A stretch of 64,000 bases of DNA from Algoriphagus ratkowskyi (GCF_002150505.1 NZ_MSSV01000020.1:30467-94466); one strand, 5' to 3'; shown: positions 52,652 through 63,022, numbered from the stretch's first letter. Notes: a model not told the origin generated them from the letters alone. Numbers and translations are program-made.

Positions 52652-53168
52652 TTCAGCCAATCTTACTCAAACGCCAATTGTGGATATTCGGGAGTTCAGG
52701 AAGGTTTACAAAAACCTAGATAGATTCATAATGATCCTATTAGTGTTGGTGCTTCCTGTTTTTGGTATGGTTTATTTGTATCAATCATCAGGGGAATTAA
52801 CATGGAATCTTCCTGAATTACCACTTCTGGTAGGTCAAATTTTGACTGGATTAGGAGTAGGTTTGGTATTGGTGCAACACATACTTTTTCGTAAAAGAGT
52901 TAAACTCGTTTTTCAGACAGATGAATTGCTTGCTAAGCTTAAGATTTATGCAAATGCTACTCGTGAGCGATACTTAATACTCTTTTTAGTTGCTTTATTA
53001 TGCTCAGCCGGTTTACTTTTTTTCGGATCTGCTATTTATAACGTGATTTTTGCAACAGCACTTTTCTTTTTCTCAGTTGGCAAACCTACTCCCGACCGGA
53101 TTAAAAGCTTGATGAAATTGAATAAAGAAGATGCTGAGGTGATTCGATTGGCATCAAGACCGGATTAG
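52644..53168 (+). CDS. Small membrane protein of unknown function
   Basis: The 174-aa protein has about four membrane helices: FIMILLVLVLPVFGMVYLY, LLVGQILTGLGVGLVLVQHI, LILFLVALLCSAGLLFFG and VIFATALFFFSV. The frame starts at TTG 52644, overlapping the ferredoxin-reductase stop by 8 bp. No ATG is found before MILLVL near residue 30, so the TTG is likely if the charged leader is genuine. The overlap points to translational coupling with the reductase. Family unknown to me. Confidence 0.7.
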   Translation: MNNSANLTQTPIVDIREFRKVYKNLDRFIMILLVLVLPVFGMVYLYQSSGELTWNLPELPLLVGQILTGLGVGLVLVQHILFRKRVKLVFQTDELLAKLKIYANATRERYLILFLVALLCSAGLLFFGSAIYNVIFATALFFFSVGKPTPDRIKSLMKLNKEDAEVIRLASRPD

Positions 53169-53201
53169 GAGCTGAGTGAGTAGATATTTGAAGTAAAAAA
53201 A

Positions 53202-53223
53202 AGAGGCTTCTTTCAAAGCCTCT
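53202..53223 (-). terminator. Terminator of the minus-strand gene at 53244
   Basis: AGAGGCTT (53202-53209) pairs with AAGCCTCT (53216-53223). On the minus strand a run of seven T follows the stem. Confidence 0.8.
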
Positions 53224-53243
53224 CCACGTAAGTTTCTACCGGA

Positions 53244-54035
53244 CTATCGAACTACGTTTTCTAATGTTGCTAAGTATACCCATTTTTGATCTCTACTGTT
53301 TAGCCCTTCATTGACGGCTTCTCGTTGAGCATCAGTTTGATTCATGTCTTCATAAGATTGTGCATTGAAAAACTGCATATAATCTTTATAAATGTTCATC
53401 GTCAAGTGAGTCGATGTAGCCTCAGAACCTAGCGGCAAAGCAGTTCTTAATAAACTCCAATGTCCCATCAAACCCTGCTCTATGCGCTTTTGATGAATAG
53501 GCTTGAATGTTTGAGCTTCAGCTTGTTCATAGGCTTCGAAGTTGCCCTCTCTTGCTTTCATCAAATCAAATGATGCCAGTACGCCAGGTTTCATCTGGAA
53601 ATTATCCTTCGTTTCAGTGATTTCCCTCATGTAAAGTCTCATAGGCATGTCGCGCATCGCAAGTGACTCTTGAAACAATTTACTTACCTGAGCACTGTTC
53701 AAGTGAGGGTAGGCTATTTTCGTGTATTCGATCATTGATTGTTCATCGAGTCCATTCATCATTTGCACAGGGTCATTGTAATAAGTAACCATGATGTATT
53801 GAAAGTCGGCTTGATTAGCTCCTGATTGTAGCGCCCAAAAGTCCCAGCCTTTAATTCTCTTGTCATTTAGAGCTTGCCTGTAGACTTTTTCCATTAGATC
53901 TTTAAACTCGATATAATCAAAAAGTTGATCCTTTTCAACTTTGACAAATTCGAATACCATGTATTGTGTTTGCTGAGCCTTGAGACTACTTACCCAAAGC
54001 ATCCCACAAACCAAGAAAAGTAATAGCTTTTTCAT
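53244..54035 (-). CDS. Secreted protein of unknown function
   Basis: The 263-aa protein has a signal peptide (MKKLLLFLVCGMLWVSSLKAQ). The mature sequence has two similar halves with patterns like FEFVKVEKDQLFDYIEFKD and VLASFDLMKAREGNFEAYEQ, each followed by a W-rich strand. That suggests a tandem dimeric alpha+beta barrel as in antibiotic-biosynthesis-monooxygenase-type (ABM) domains, but no catalytic residues could be assigned. It is monocistronic with a strong terminator. Confidence 0.7.
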   Translation of the reverse strand: MKKLLLFLVCGMLWVSSLKAQQTQYMVFEFVKVEKDQLFDYIEFKDLMEKVYRQALNDKRIKGWDFWALQSGANQADFQYIMVTYYNDPVQMMNGLDEQSMIEYTKIAYPHLNSAQVSKLFQESLAMRDMPMRLYMREITETKDNFQMKPGVLASFDLMKAREGNFEAYEQAEAQTFKPIHQKRIEQGLMGHWSLLRTALPLGSEATSTHLTMNIYKDYMQFFNAQSYEDMNQTDAQREAVNEGLNSRDQKWVYLATLENVVR

Positions 54036-54233
54036 GAATATTAGGGTTTAGGGTTAATTTCGCTTTCGTATAATTTATATAAATATTTCGTGGTTAACCA
54101 TATTTAAGAGAGATAATTTTATATTAACCTAATATCGCCAAACAAGATCATATTCAATTAATTGGTTGAATAATGAAAATATCTCAAAATCTGTGGTGAA
54201 ACATTGTTATTTTAACAATCAAAACGAAAAATT

Positions 54234-55358
54234 ATGTTAAGTATTTCAAGAAGGTCATGGATAAAAAAAGCTTCTCTAGGTAGTGGTTTAGCTGCTATGG
54301 GTACTTCAGGCATAATTTCCTCTCTCTCCGCAGAAGAGATTAAGAAGTTTAACCCTCGATCAAGCGTGGGTCCAATTCGGCTAGGATCCAATGAGAATCC
54401 CTATGGCCCTTCCGAATCGATGCGAAATGCGATGATCAAAGGTTTTGATAATGGATGCAGGTATCCTTGGGGTTATAATGCAGATTTGGTCAAAATGATC
54501 GCTGAAAAGGAAGGCGTGCCCGCCGATCATATCGTACTAGTGGCAGGATCTACAGAAGGGTTGAAAATAGCCGGGATTACCTTTGGAGGCGGAGGAGAAA
54601 TCATTTCCTGTTCGCCGACATTCTTGTCTATGATGAGCTATGCTGAGCTTTGGGGTACGGAGATCAATTGGGTTCCTCTCAATAAAGAGTTGGACTTCGA
54701 TCTAGAAGAGATAGAAAAGCGTGTTTCTTATAAAACTAAAATGGTTTTTCTATGTAATCCCAATAATCCGACGGGCAAATTACTGCCTGCAGATCAAGTG
54801 GTGGATTTTTGTAAAATAGTAAGTAAGCAAGCCGTAGTTTTTTCTGATGAAGCTTATTATGATTACATCAAGGAACCAAATTATCCATCCATGGTGGAGC
54901 TTGTCAAGCAAGGTTACGACGTGATAGTGTCACGTACCTTCTCTAAAGTATATGGTCTTGCAGGAATCAGAATGGGTTATTTGATCGCAAAACCTGAATT
55001 AGCGAAATTACTGTCAGATCGGGTGGTAGCTAATACCAATATTATGGCGATTGAAGCAAGCAAGGCTGCGTTGCTGGATACTGAGTTCTATCAATTTTCT
55101 CTGGATAAAACCAAGGAGGCGATGGGAATGCTAACTAAAACGCTCGATGACTTGAAATTACCCTACCTGGATTCCCATGCTAATTTCATCTTTTTCCAGT
55201 CAGGTAGAGATATCGCCGAGTTGAATAAAACTATGTTAGCGAAAGGCTTCATAATAGGACGACCCTTTGAGCCACTCAATGATTGGTGTAGAGTTTCTAC
55301 AGGTACAATTGAGGAAATAGCTTTATACAATCAGGCCATTCAAGAGGTTTTAGGATGA
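54234..55358 (+). CDS. TAT-exported class I/II aminotransferase (histidinol-phosphate type)
   Basis: The 374-aa protein begins with a twin-arginine signal (SRRSWIKKASLGSGLAAMG), unusual for a PLP aminotransferase. The catalytic fold is intact: SNENPYGPSESM, CNPNNPTGKLLP, FSDEAYYDY, and PLP Lys in SRTFSKVYG, with AGIRMGY. The nearest relatives are HisC-type enzymes, but export of folded enzyme suggests another role outside the cytoplasm. The stop overlaps the GNAT gene by 4 bp (ATGA). Confidence 0.88.
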   Translation: MLSISRRSWIKKASLGSGLAAMGTSGIISSLSAEEIKKFNPRSSVGPIRLGSNENPYGPSESMRNAMIKGFDNGCRYPWGYNADLVKMIAEKEGVPADHIVLVAGSTEGLKIAGITFGGGGEIISCSPTFLSMMSYAELWGTEINWVPLNKELDFDLEEIEKRVSYKTKMVFLCNPNNPTGKLLPADQVVDFCKIVSKQAVVFSDEAYYDYIKEPNYPSMVELVKQGYDVIVSRTFSKVYGLAGIRMGYLIAKPELAKLLSDRVVANTNIMAIEASKAALLDTEFYQFSLDKTKEAMGMLTKTLDDLKLPYLDSHANFIFFQSGRDIAELNKTMLAKGFIIGRPFEPLNDWCRVSTGTIEEIALYNQAIQEVLG

Positions 55359-55912
55359 TGCTAGAGTCGAACCTAATTTTAGAAAATGAGCAAATTCTAC
55401 TCAGGCCAATTACTAAGCGGGATTTCTCAAGTTTGATGCTTTTGGCAAAGGACTCAGATCTTTGGAGGTATTTCACCTTTGATCTAAGTGTTGATTCTGA
55501 ATTTGAGGAATGGGCAAATCCGGCACTAGATGGACAGCGCTTGCAATTTCTGATTTGGGACAAGAAATTAAATCAGGCTGTAGGAAGCACTGCTTTAGGG
55601 AATTATGCACCGAGAGATGAACGCATAGAAATAGGTTGGACTTGGCTTGGACGACAATTTCATGGATTAGGTATCAATCAAGCGATGAAGTTATTGATGC
55701 TTGAATATTGTTTCGAGACACTAAAGCTAAAGCGCGTGGAGTTTAAAACAGACGTACTCAATATACCTGCACGTAGAGCTTTATTGAGACTTGGTGCGTT
55801 GGAGGAAGGCGTGTTGCGAAGTCATACGTTGCTTACTCATGGCAGACGTAGAGATACTATTTATTATAGTGTGCTGGAAAGTGAGTGGAAGGGGATTTCT
55901 GCTGAGATATAA
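55355..55912 (+). CDS. GNAT-family N-acetyltransferase (RimJ/RimL-like)
   Basis: The 185-aa protein has the GNAT layout: ILLRPITKRDF at the start, the EIGWTWLGRQFHGLGINQAMK segment (acetyl-CoA pyrophosphate loop Q-x-x-G-x-G/A as GLGINQ), and a last strand RVEFKTDVLNIPARRALLRLGA. It acetylates an amino group on a protein or small molecule, not specified by sequence. It is translationally coupled to the aminotransferase gene (ATGATG overlap; two start Met possible at 55355 and 55358). Confidence 0.85.
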   Translation: MMLESNLILENEQILLRPITKRDFSSLMLLAKDSDLWRYFTFDLSVDSEFEEWANPALDGQRLQFLIWDKKLNQAVGSTALGNYAPRDERIEIGWTWLGRQFHGLGINQAMKLLMLEYCFETLKLKRVEFKTDVLNIPARRALLRLGALEEGVLRSHTLLTHGRRRDTIYYSVLESEWKGISAEI

Positions 55913-56280
55913 GCGCTAAGTATAACTAGTAAGTTACTTCATGAAAGTAAAGGATGTAGTACTTTTTGATCGCTATGATTTTTCGAATAAAAAAAGAGGA
56001 TTCTACCTAATTCACGGCATACGATAGGCATTAGATTTATCATAAGTCTCAGATTATTTGGACATAATGGGTATTTCTAGTCAATAAATTTTAATTTGTA
56101 AAGAGTTTTCATATTGAATTGATTTCTTCACTGGCACTGATTGACATTCGGTTGTCGAAAACTCCGAGACGATTTTTTCTCGCTTGTATCGTACAAATCA
56201 GGCATTGTTGTAGGTGTTTTTAGAATTTTTCCTTCCTCTGCTGAAAGTATATTTTACTGTCAATCTAATAATTTTTACCT
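55913..56280 (+). other. Intergenic region upstream of the CHAT gene
   Basis: A 368-bp gap with no visible gene, and no copy of the ATACCCT-AGGGTAT dyad. I see nothing in it that stands out. Confidence 0.4.
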
Positions 56281-59200
56281 ATGGCTATTTTAAAAATAAA
56301 GCTTAAAGGATTCGATCATTCTTTGTTTCATACGGGAGATGATAGCGGTTTTGACCTTTACCAATTTGACCAGGCATATACTGTGGAAAGTCCCACTAGA
56401 GGCGACGTGCCTGAGCAGCTACTCGAACTAGGCGATGACAAAATTGTAGAGTTTCAATTTGAAGATGAAACGGTCTGGCTGGGTGATAATGAATCGATTA
56501 CCATGCTGTTTCCGAAGGAAGTTAAGCGCTCTGCGGATGGAGATGAGCTATTTCTTCCAGATGAATTAGAGTCAGAGGAGCAGGATAGGGGTGTCTTTTC
56601 AAAAGTAGCGATCAAACTAATTAAGATTTTTGTGAAAAAGACAATCATTAAGCCTAAGATGGTTGTCATGGCACATAATCTTGAGAATAAGCAGTTGGCT
56701 TTTTCTGGGGTGGATTTTAAGGAGGTGCAATATGGGGTGTTAACAGCCTGTAGTCCAGAAATAGAACTTAGTAGTCTCAAATTCAAAACTTCAGGAGAAG
56801 CAGATTTAGAAGTCAAAAATAGATATTTACTTTTTCTTCACGGTACAGGTTCGTCCACTTTAGGATCATTTGGTGAGTTGAAGGATTCTGAGGATTGGAA
56901 GAAGTTTATTATAGAATATGGAGCAGATCACCTGCTTTCCTATCAGCATAGAACACTTACTACAAGTCCAATTCAGAATATTCTACAATTAGTAAATCAA
57001 CTGCCAGCTGGGATAGAATTAGACCTTTTGAGTCACTCAAGAGGAGGCTTATTAGCTGATTTGCTGGCTAGGTTTTCTACTGACTCCAAAGGATTTGATG
57101 CAATTGAAAAGTCACTTCTTGATAAAAATAATCGAGAAATGGATCTCAGAGTCATTAAGGAAATAGAAGGGATTCTCACTGCCAAAGAAATTACTATTAG
57201 GTCAATGGTACGTGTGGCATGTCCTGCAAATGGAACAACACTAGCATCTAATCGCTTGAATATTTTTCTAAATGTCACCTTCAATTTAGCTGGTTTGGCA
57301 GTAGGTCAGATTGGCAATCCTATTTTCGTGGCTTTCAAGGAGTTTATTATGGAGGCTGTCGCATCTAAGGACGATGTGGATGTGTTGCCTGGACTAGAGG
57401 CCATGGGGCCTCAATCACCTTTCATCAAAGCGCTGAACTATCAAGCTTCGGATATTGAAGTTGATTTCCCGCTTTATGTCGTAGGTGGCAGTAGTGAATT
57501 GAGTGTAAGTTTCAAGTCCCTTGTGGTGATTCTAGGAAAGTTATTTTTTATGAGAAAAAATGACTTAGTAGTGGATACCGAAAGTATGACCTGGGGAGCG
57601 CGGCGTAAGCCTGGAAAAGTGTTTGTGTGTATCGAGAAAAGCGACGCGATTAACCATTTCAAATATTTCTCCAATCCTGAAACTTTAAAAGCTGTGTTAG
57701 CTGGACTATCGGCAGAGGTTGGAGATGTAATTGAAGACTTTGAACTCAAACTAATTGCCAGCGATAGAGGATTCGCTGGATTAGATTATGGTGCATATAA
57801 GCGTGACAAAGTTTCTGGTCAGCGACCTATTGCCCTAGTGATACCAGGAATTATGGGGTCTAACTTGGGAGATTCGAAAAAAATAGGCAAAAGGGACGAA
57901 TTGCTGTGGATCAATTATTGGAGTTTTCTTACTGGTAACTTGATAGGAATGTCTTTGGATCCTACGAATGAGACCAAACTTACCCCACATTCATTGATCA
58001 AAACTTCCTATGGAGAACTTGGTGAAAAGCTTGAAGAGACTTATGATGTAGTCACTTTTGAGTTTGATTGGAGAATCCCTCTTAAAGTGAGCGCAGCTCG
58101 TTTTGAAAGAAAAATTCAAGACTTACTCACTAAAAACCAGCCTATCAAAATTGTCGCGCACAGCATGGGAGGTGTATTGGTGCGAGATTTTATTGTTTAT
58201 CATCAGGAGACATGGGAAAAACTCAACACCTCCTTAGGTTTCAGAGCAGTGCTCTTGGGTTCTCCTCTGGGTGGGTCTTACCGAATTCCGTATGTGCTTT
58301 TTGGTAAGGATAGCATGATTAAGTTGCTGGGTAAGATAGATATCAAGCATTCTACTAAGGAGCTGTTGTCTGTTTTCTGCAATTTCCACGGGATTCTAAA
58401 TCTCCTTCCGATGAGTAACAACACGAGTTTGCATGATTTCTCAGATAGGAGATTATGGGAAAGAATGCGTGCTGCTTCAGGAGACGATTCCTGGCCAATA
58501 CCCTCTGTGGAGGTGCTGAAAGAATTCGCAGCACATCAAAAAATGGTATTGAGTAATGTTGATAAAATTGACTATTCAAATATCACTTATATCGCAGGGC
58601 AAAGTGGTAAGAAAAGCTTTACGATTTCAAATCTGGATATTGTTAATGGGGAATTAGTGTTCTATGCCACCAATGCAGGAGATGAAAGTGTTACCTGGAT
58701 GTCGGGAATTCCTAAAAGTCTGCACGATAGAAACCAAGTTTATTATGTGAATGTCACACATGGAGGCCTTTCAAAAGAAAGAAATCTCTTTGCTGCCATT
58801 GAAGAGTTGATGGTTTATGGTAGTACAAAAAGGCTGCAAAATAGTCTTCCAAAAACGCGTGGTGAAGAGAAGGATTTTGCACCTACGGAGACTGAGATTT
58901 TTGATATAAGTGAAGAGAATGTCTTGGATACCATTTTGGGAATAGTAGAACAGGAAGCAAAATGGCAAGAAGAAAAGCCTGTACTCATCTCTGTAAGTCA
59001 TGGAGATTTGAAATATGCGAAATTTCCTGTGCTTGCTGGCCATTTCAAATTTGATGCGATTCTCACGACCGAGCTCGCGATAGATCGTCAGCTAAGTGGA
59101 GAATTGGCAAGGTTGCATGGCTTGGGTTTATATCCAGGTGATATAGGATCCAATCAGGTTGTGTTAAATGAAGATTATTCCAAAACAACGTTTAAAGGTG

Positions 59201-61671
59201 GTGTAATAGTAGGCTTGGGAGTTCCTGGTGAATTGTCGGGTTTTGCTTTGATGAAATCTGTCGAGAAGGGAGTGGCAAGATACCTGACTATTAGAAAGGA
59301 GAATGCCAATTCACAAAGGGATGGTACTACTTCGGCTACCACCGGTATTTCGGTGATTGCCATCGCCAATGCCTATGGCGGTTTAACTACAGAAAGCTCA
59401 GTCCGAGCAATTATTTTGGGGATTCAGCATGCCAATAGAAGTATTCACTCGGCTTACAAAGGTAAAATCAAAGGCATAGAGGAAATAGAAGTCATTGAGA
59501 TTTTCAATGATAAGGCCTTGGCTATTTTAAAAACTATTCAGCGATTGGAAGTCGATGATAGTAAAGAGTTTAATGTGGTGTTCAGCGAAAAGAGACTCAA
59601 CTACAAATTGGGCAGGCTTTGGAGAATTCCATATGACAATGCCAATGACTGGTGGACCCGAGTAAGTGTTTGTCATGAAATGAAATTGAGAGATACAAAT
59701 GAGTTTGAGGAGGTGATCAGAATGTCAATCGCTTCCAATGGCGCAAGTGAAAAAGTGGAACACATGCCCGCAAATGACAAGACGCTTCAAGTCTTACTGA
59801 AAAGAATGACACAGGAAAATCAATATTCTCCTGAGATCGCCAAGACAATGTTTGAATTATTGATACCCTATCAGTTTAAGGAAGAAGTAAAACGCTTGAG
59901 TAATGTCTCCTGGATATTGGATGTTGCATCGGCGGAATATCCTTGGGAGATGATTCAAGAGGATGTAGATGCGGTGCCACTATGTGTTCATACAGGGATG
60001 ATTCGTCAGTTGGCGACCATGCAATTTCGTCAAAAGATAGCTCGTGTGACGGCCAAAACAGCACTAGTGGTGGGAGATCCAATATTAGAAAAGTATATGC
60101 CTCAGCTTCTTGGAGCTAAGCGAGAAGCAGAGACTGTTGTAAGTATTTTGCGTAAAAATGACTATCAAATTCAGAGTTTGATAAGTAGTACAGCGGCGGA
60201 TATTATCCTCAAGCTTTTTTCCAGAAATCATAAAATAATTCACCTTGCAGGTCATGGAGTGTTCAACTATGGGCCAAATCGCTCCACTGGAATGGTTATC
60301 GGCTACGATACATTCCTGACGCCGGCACAGATAGCAGGGATGAGCTCTTCGGCCGAAATGGTATTCGTGAACTGTTGTTATTTGGGTGCAATAGATAAGG
60401 ATTCTGAGGAGAGAAGTCAGTATAGGAATAAATTTGCGGCAAATATTGGTACACAACTGATCAATAACGGCGCAAGGGCTGTGATCGTGGCTGGCTGGGC
60501 GGTAGATGATGCTGCAGCGCTGGAGTTTGCCAGGCAGTTCTACGAAAATATGTTTGATGGATTGGGATTTGGAGAATCAGTGAAGCGGGCAAGAAAGGGG
60601 ATCTATAAAAATTTCGGACGTAGGACGAACACGTGGGGAGCTTTCCAGTGCTATGGAGATCCTTTCTATAAATTGACGGAAGAGGGTGTTTGGAGAGGAC
60701 ATGAGGATGAATTGTTGGTGTGTGAGGAAGTCGAAATTGAATTACAGAATATCTATGAATCCATGTTTGCAAATGAATATAATCAGGAGAAAATAGTTGG
60801 TAGAATAGATGAAATCATGGATAAGTTGCATGTTAGAAATATGCTCAATGATAAGATTCAAGAATTATCAGCTGGTATTTATGCAGGTTTGCAGGAGTAC
60901 GAAAAATCCTGTGCCTGCTATGAGAAATTACTGAAATCGAAAAAATCAGAATTTACCATCAGAAGTTTCGAACGTTATTGTAATACACAGGCCAAATTTA
61001 CCTTGCAGCAATTTGCTTCCGGAAAAATTGAAATGAAGGATGCAATAAAAATGCTCGATAAGGTGATTGACGATCTACAAGGGCTTTCAAGACATTTCGG
61101 AGAAAGCGCTGAAAGATGGAGCCTTCTGGGGAGTACCTATAAGCGTAAATTGCATTTACTAAATAGTTCTTCACCTAAAGCAATGTCGGAAGCACTCTCC
61201 TTATCCATTCATGCCTATAAAGAAGCAAGTAGATTATCTGACCATACAGATGCTTACCCTTTGACTAATTGGTTGACAATGGCGCAAATTCAGCTTTTAC
61301 TAGAAGGTAAAAAGGGTGTCAAACATATTGATTTGGATGCTAGAAAGGCAATGCAAAAGATTTTTGATGAAAATAGTTCTAACTCCAAGGCAGTAGGTGA
61401 CTTCTGGAAGATGGCTCATCAAGCAAATATACTTTTGACACAATTCCTCATGGATACAACCAAACCTTCCGAAGTCAATGCCAAAGTAGAAGCAATCACA
61501 GCAGCCTACTTAAAGCTTTGGAAGTTGGCTGGAAATAAGGGTCAAAAGATAGGTGAACTTGAGCACTTTGAGATTATTGCTGCTGTATTAGGGAACATAG
61601 AAAATGAAAAAGCAAAGGCTTTAAGTCCACTAATTTCCCGTATAAAAAAAGAACTGAAGGAGGGACTATAA
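56281..61671 (+). CDS. CHAT-domain protein with two alpha/beta-hydrolase-like regions
   Basis: The 1796-aa cytoplasmic protein has no signal peptide. Region 1, about 180-460, has an alpha/beta-hydrolase elbow, LLSHSRGG (S253), after LLFLHGTGSS. Region 2, about 515-800, resembles lecithin:cholesterol-acyltransferase-type lipases: ALVIPGIMGSNL and VAHSMGG (S628). Residues about 890-1080 (VGLGVPGEL, YPGDIGS, AIANAYGG) faintly recall the leucyl-aminopeptidase N-domain (low confidence). The CHAT caspase-like protease, about 1216-1470, has catalytic H1325 (HLAGHG) and C1365 or C1366 (VNCCYLG), and ends WGAFQCYGDP. The last 300 residues are TPR-like helices. No neighbouring sensor gene is present, so sensing may lie within the chain. 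Confidence 0.88.
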   Translation: MAILKIKLKGFDHSLFHTGDDSGFDLYQFDQAYTVESPTRGDVPEQLLELGDDKIVEFQFEDETVWLGDNESITMLFPKEVKRSADGDELFLPDELESEEQDRGVFSKVAIKLIKIFVKKTIIKPKMVVMAHNLENKQLAFSGVDFKEVQYGVLTACSPEIELSSLKFKTSGEADLEVKNRYLLFLHGTGSSTLGSFGELKDSEDWKKFIIEYGADHLLSYQHRTLTTSPIQNILQLVNQLPAGIELDLLSHSRGGLLADLLARFSTDSKGFDAIEKSLLDKNNREMDLRVIKEIEGILTAKEITIRSMVRVACPANGTTLASNRLNIFLNVTFNLAGLAVGQIGNPIFVAFKEFIMEAVASKDDVDVLPGLEAMGPQSPFIKALNYQASDIEVDFPLYVVGGSSELSVSFKSLVVILGKLFFMRKNDLVVDTESMTWGARRKPGKVFVCIEKSDAINHFKYFSNPETLKAVLAGLSAEVGDVIEDFELKLIASDRGFAGLDYGAYKRDKVSGQRPIALVIPGIMGSNLGDSKKIGKRDELLWINYWSFLTGNLIGMSLDPTNETKLTPHSLIKTSYGELGEKLEETYDVVTFEFDWRIPLKVSAARFERKIQDLLTKNQPIKIVAHSMGGVLVRDFIVYHQETWEKLNTSLGFRAVLLGSPLGGSYRIPYVLFGKDSMIKLLGKIDIKHSTKELLSVFCNFHGILNLLPMSNNTSLHDFSDRRLWERMRAASGDDSWPIPSVEVLKEFAAHQKMVLSNVDKIDYSNITYIAGQSGKKSFTISNLDIVNGELVFYATNAGDESVTWMSGIPKSLHDRNQVYYVNVTHGGLSKERNLFAAIEELMVYGSTKRLQNSLPKTRGEEKDFAPTETEIFDISEENVLDTILGIVEQEAKWQEEKPVLISVSHGDLKYAKFPVLAGHFKFDAILTTELAIDRQLSGELARLHGLGLYPGDIGSNQVVLNEDYSKTTFKGGVIVGLGVPGELSGFALMKSVEKGVARYLTIRKENANSQRDGTTSATTGISVIAIANAYGGLTTESSVRAIILGIQHANRSIHSAYKGKIKGIEEIEVIEIFNDKALAILKTIQRLEVDDSKEFNVVFSEKRLNYKLGRLWRIPYDNANDWWTRVSVCHEMKLRDTNEFEEVIRMSIASNGASEKVEHMPANDKTLQVLLKRMTQENQYSPEIAKTMFELLIPYQFKEEVKRLSNVSWILDVASAEYPWEMIQEDVDAVPLCVHTGMIRQLATMQFRQKIARVTAKTALVVGDPILEKYMPQLLGAKREAETVVSILRKNDYQIQSLISSTAADIILKLFSRNHKIIHLAGHGVFNYGPNRSTGMVIGYDTFLTPAQIAGMSSSAEMVFVNCCYLGAIDKDSEERSQYRNKFAANIGTQLINNGARAVIVAGWAVDDAAALEFARQFYENMFDGLGFGESVKRARKGIYKNFGRRTNTWGAFQCYGDPFYKLTEEGVWRGHEDELLVCEEVEIELQNIYESMFANEYNQEKIVGRIDEIMDKLHVRNMLNDKIQELSAGIYAGLQEYEKSCACYEKLLKSKKSEFTIRSFERYCNTQAKFTLQQFASGKIEMKDAIKMLDKVIDDLQGLSRHFGESAERWSLLGSTYKRKLHLLNSSSPKAMSEALSLSIHAYKEASRLSDHTDAYPLTNWLTMAQIQLLLEGKKGVKHIDLDARKAMQKIFDENSSNSKAVGDFWKMAHQANILLTQFLMDTTKPSEVNAKVEAITAAYLKLWKLAGNKGQKIGELEHFEIIAAVLGNIENEKAKALSPLISRIKKELKEGL

Positions 61672-61818
61672 TTTACTTACCAATGTGTTTTCAACAAGTA
61701 ATATAACCCGTCTCTCTATGTAGGACCAAAATAGCTCACACTTCTCATCCGTTTCCTTCTGAGAACAAATGGTTAAAAGAAATAGGGTAAACGTGGCTAA
61801 CTTCAAAGCAAAAGCATG

Positions 61819-62358
61819 TCACTTCAAAGTTTTTCTCAAAATCTGTATGCCGCGATACTTTGGAAGAAGCTTTTTAAAATCTAAATGATAGGTGAACAGC
61901 CATTCGAAGCCCATTTTTCTGTAAAAGCTTTGAGCTTGTAGCTGAGTGTCCATGACTTCTAGCCAAATGAAATTCAGGTTTCGTTCCCTAGCTATAGATT
62001 CGACTCTTTTCATGAGTTGTGCTGCGATTCCTTTGCCTTGATATTCCTTGCTGATATAAATGCGATGCAGTTTCAGAGAATTTGGAAAATCTACCAGCTC
62101 AGGTGATTCTGGATAGCTATACTTGAGAATTCCGATTTTCCATCCTTCATAAAGGACAAAATAATAGTGACTCTTAGGGTCATCCAAGTCATTCTGAAAG
62201 GCTTCAGGATTATACATTTGATCCAAATACCATTCCCCTGAATCAGACCAAATATGCTTGTAGGAGGGGATATAGATTTCCTTCATCAATTCGATAAGCT
62301 CTGGCTGATCTGCGGAGGTGAGTTTTTGAACACTTAAATCTTCCGAAAGTTTAGTCAT
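61819..62358 (-). CDS. GNAT-family N-acetyltransferase
   Basis: The 179-aa protein has the GNAT pattern: LHRIYISKEYQGKGIAAQLMKRV, with the Q-x-x-G-x-A acetyl-CoA loop, and FIWLEVMDTQLQAQSFYRKMGFEWLF. It is a small cytoplasmic acetyltransferase with an unidentified substrate. It reads opposite to the CHAT gene and is probably unrelated to it. Confidence 0.85.
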   Translation of the reverse strand: MTKLSEDLSVQKLTSADQPELIELMKEIYIPSYKHIWSDSGEWYLDQMYNPEAFQNDLDDPKSHYYFVLYEGWKIGILKYSYPESPELVDFPNSLKLHRIYISKEYQGKGIAAQLMKRVESIARERNLNFIWLEVMDTQLQAQSFYRKMGFEWLFTYHLDFKKLLPKYRGIQILRKTLK

Positions 62359-63022
62359 TGAAATAGGCGAGAGTATATGGGTAGAATATTACGAGCGGTA
62401 AATGTGGGTGCATAATTTTAGATAATTCCTATTCAAAGAAATGTATTTCAATTGTTTTGCCAAAATAAAAGTGAACAGATTTCCGAGTCACATCAAAAGA
62501 AATCAAAAAGTGGCAATTATAGCTTAGGGAGATTTTTTTAGTATGTATGTCCTCAATTGCAAAGGTATATGCACTAAAAAGGACTTGTTACCTGCTACGG
62601 ATTGGGATTGCTGGCACATCGCTCCCCGTCATCCCATCCTGCAGTTTGGCTAATGGTTTCCTAATCGTTTTTTTACATAAACTATTTTTACAGTCAAAAA
62701 AGTGGTTATGCATATTTTTAGATTATTGGCTGGCAAAAGTTCTTTGTTAATAGACTTTTATGTCATGATTGCTGTGAATCTAAGGAGGAAGTGTGTTTAG
62801 TTAAATTTTTTTAATTTTTTAAATAGGCCTTGTAATGGCCTATTGTTATGAAAAGCAATTAACATGGTATAAAAAACAAAAAAAATGTTAAAATATTTTT
62901 CTAACCTATTTTTTTTTTGAAAAATACTTCTCACTTTCGACGATCCAAAGCTCTGATTAATAGAGATGTGTCGGTGACAGGACTTCGGTAAATCCTTTTG
63001 CAATTATAAAAATTCAATATAT
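62359..63022. other. Intergenic region upstream of the MBG protein
   Basis: A 664-bp AT-rich divergent gap. It contains a hairpin AATAGGCC (62822-62829) / GGCCTATT (62837-62844) without a T-tract. A 67-residue open frame at 62547 has no recognised family. A regulated promoter for the large surface protein is the simplest reading. Confidence 0.4.

Noticed and set aside
62547..62750. 67-residue open frame upstream of the MBG protein
   Set aside because: No family, no suitable signal, and surrounded by AT-rich non-coding DNA. Chance frame.
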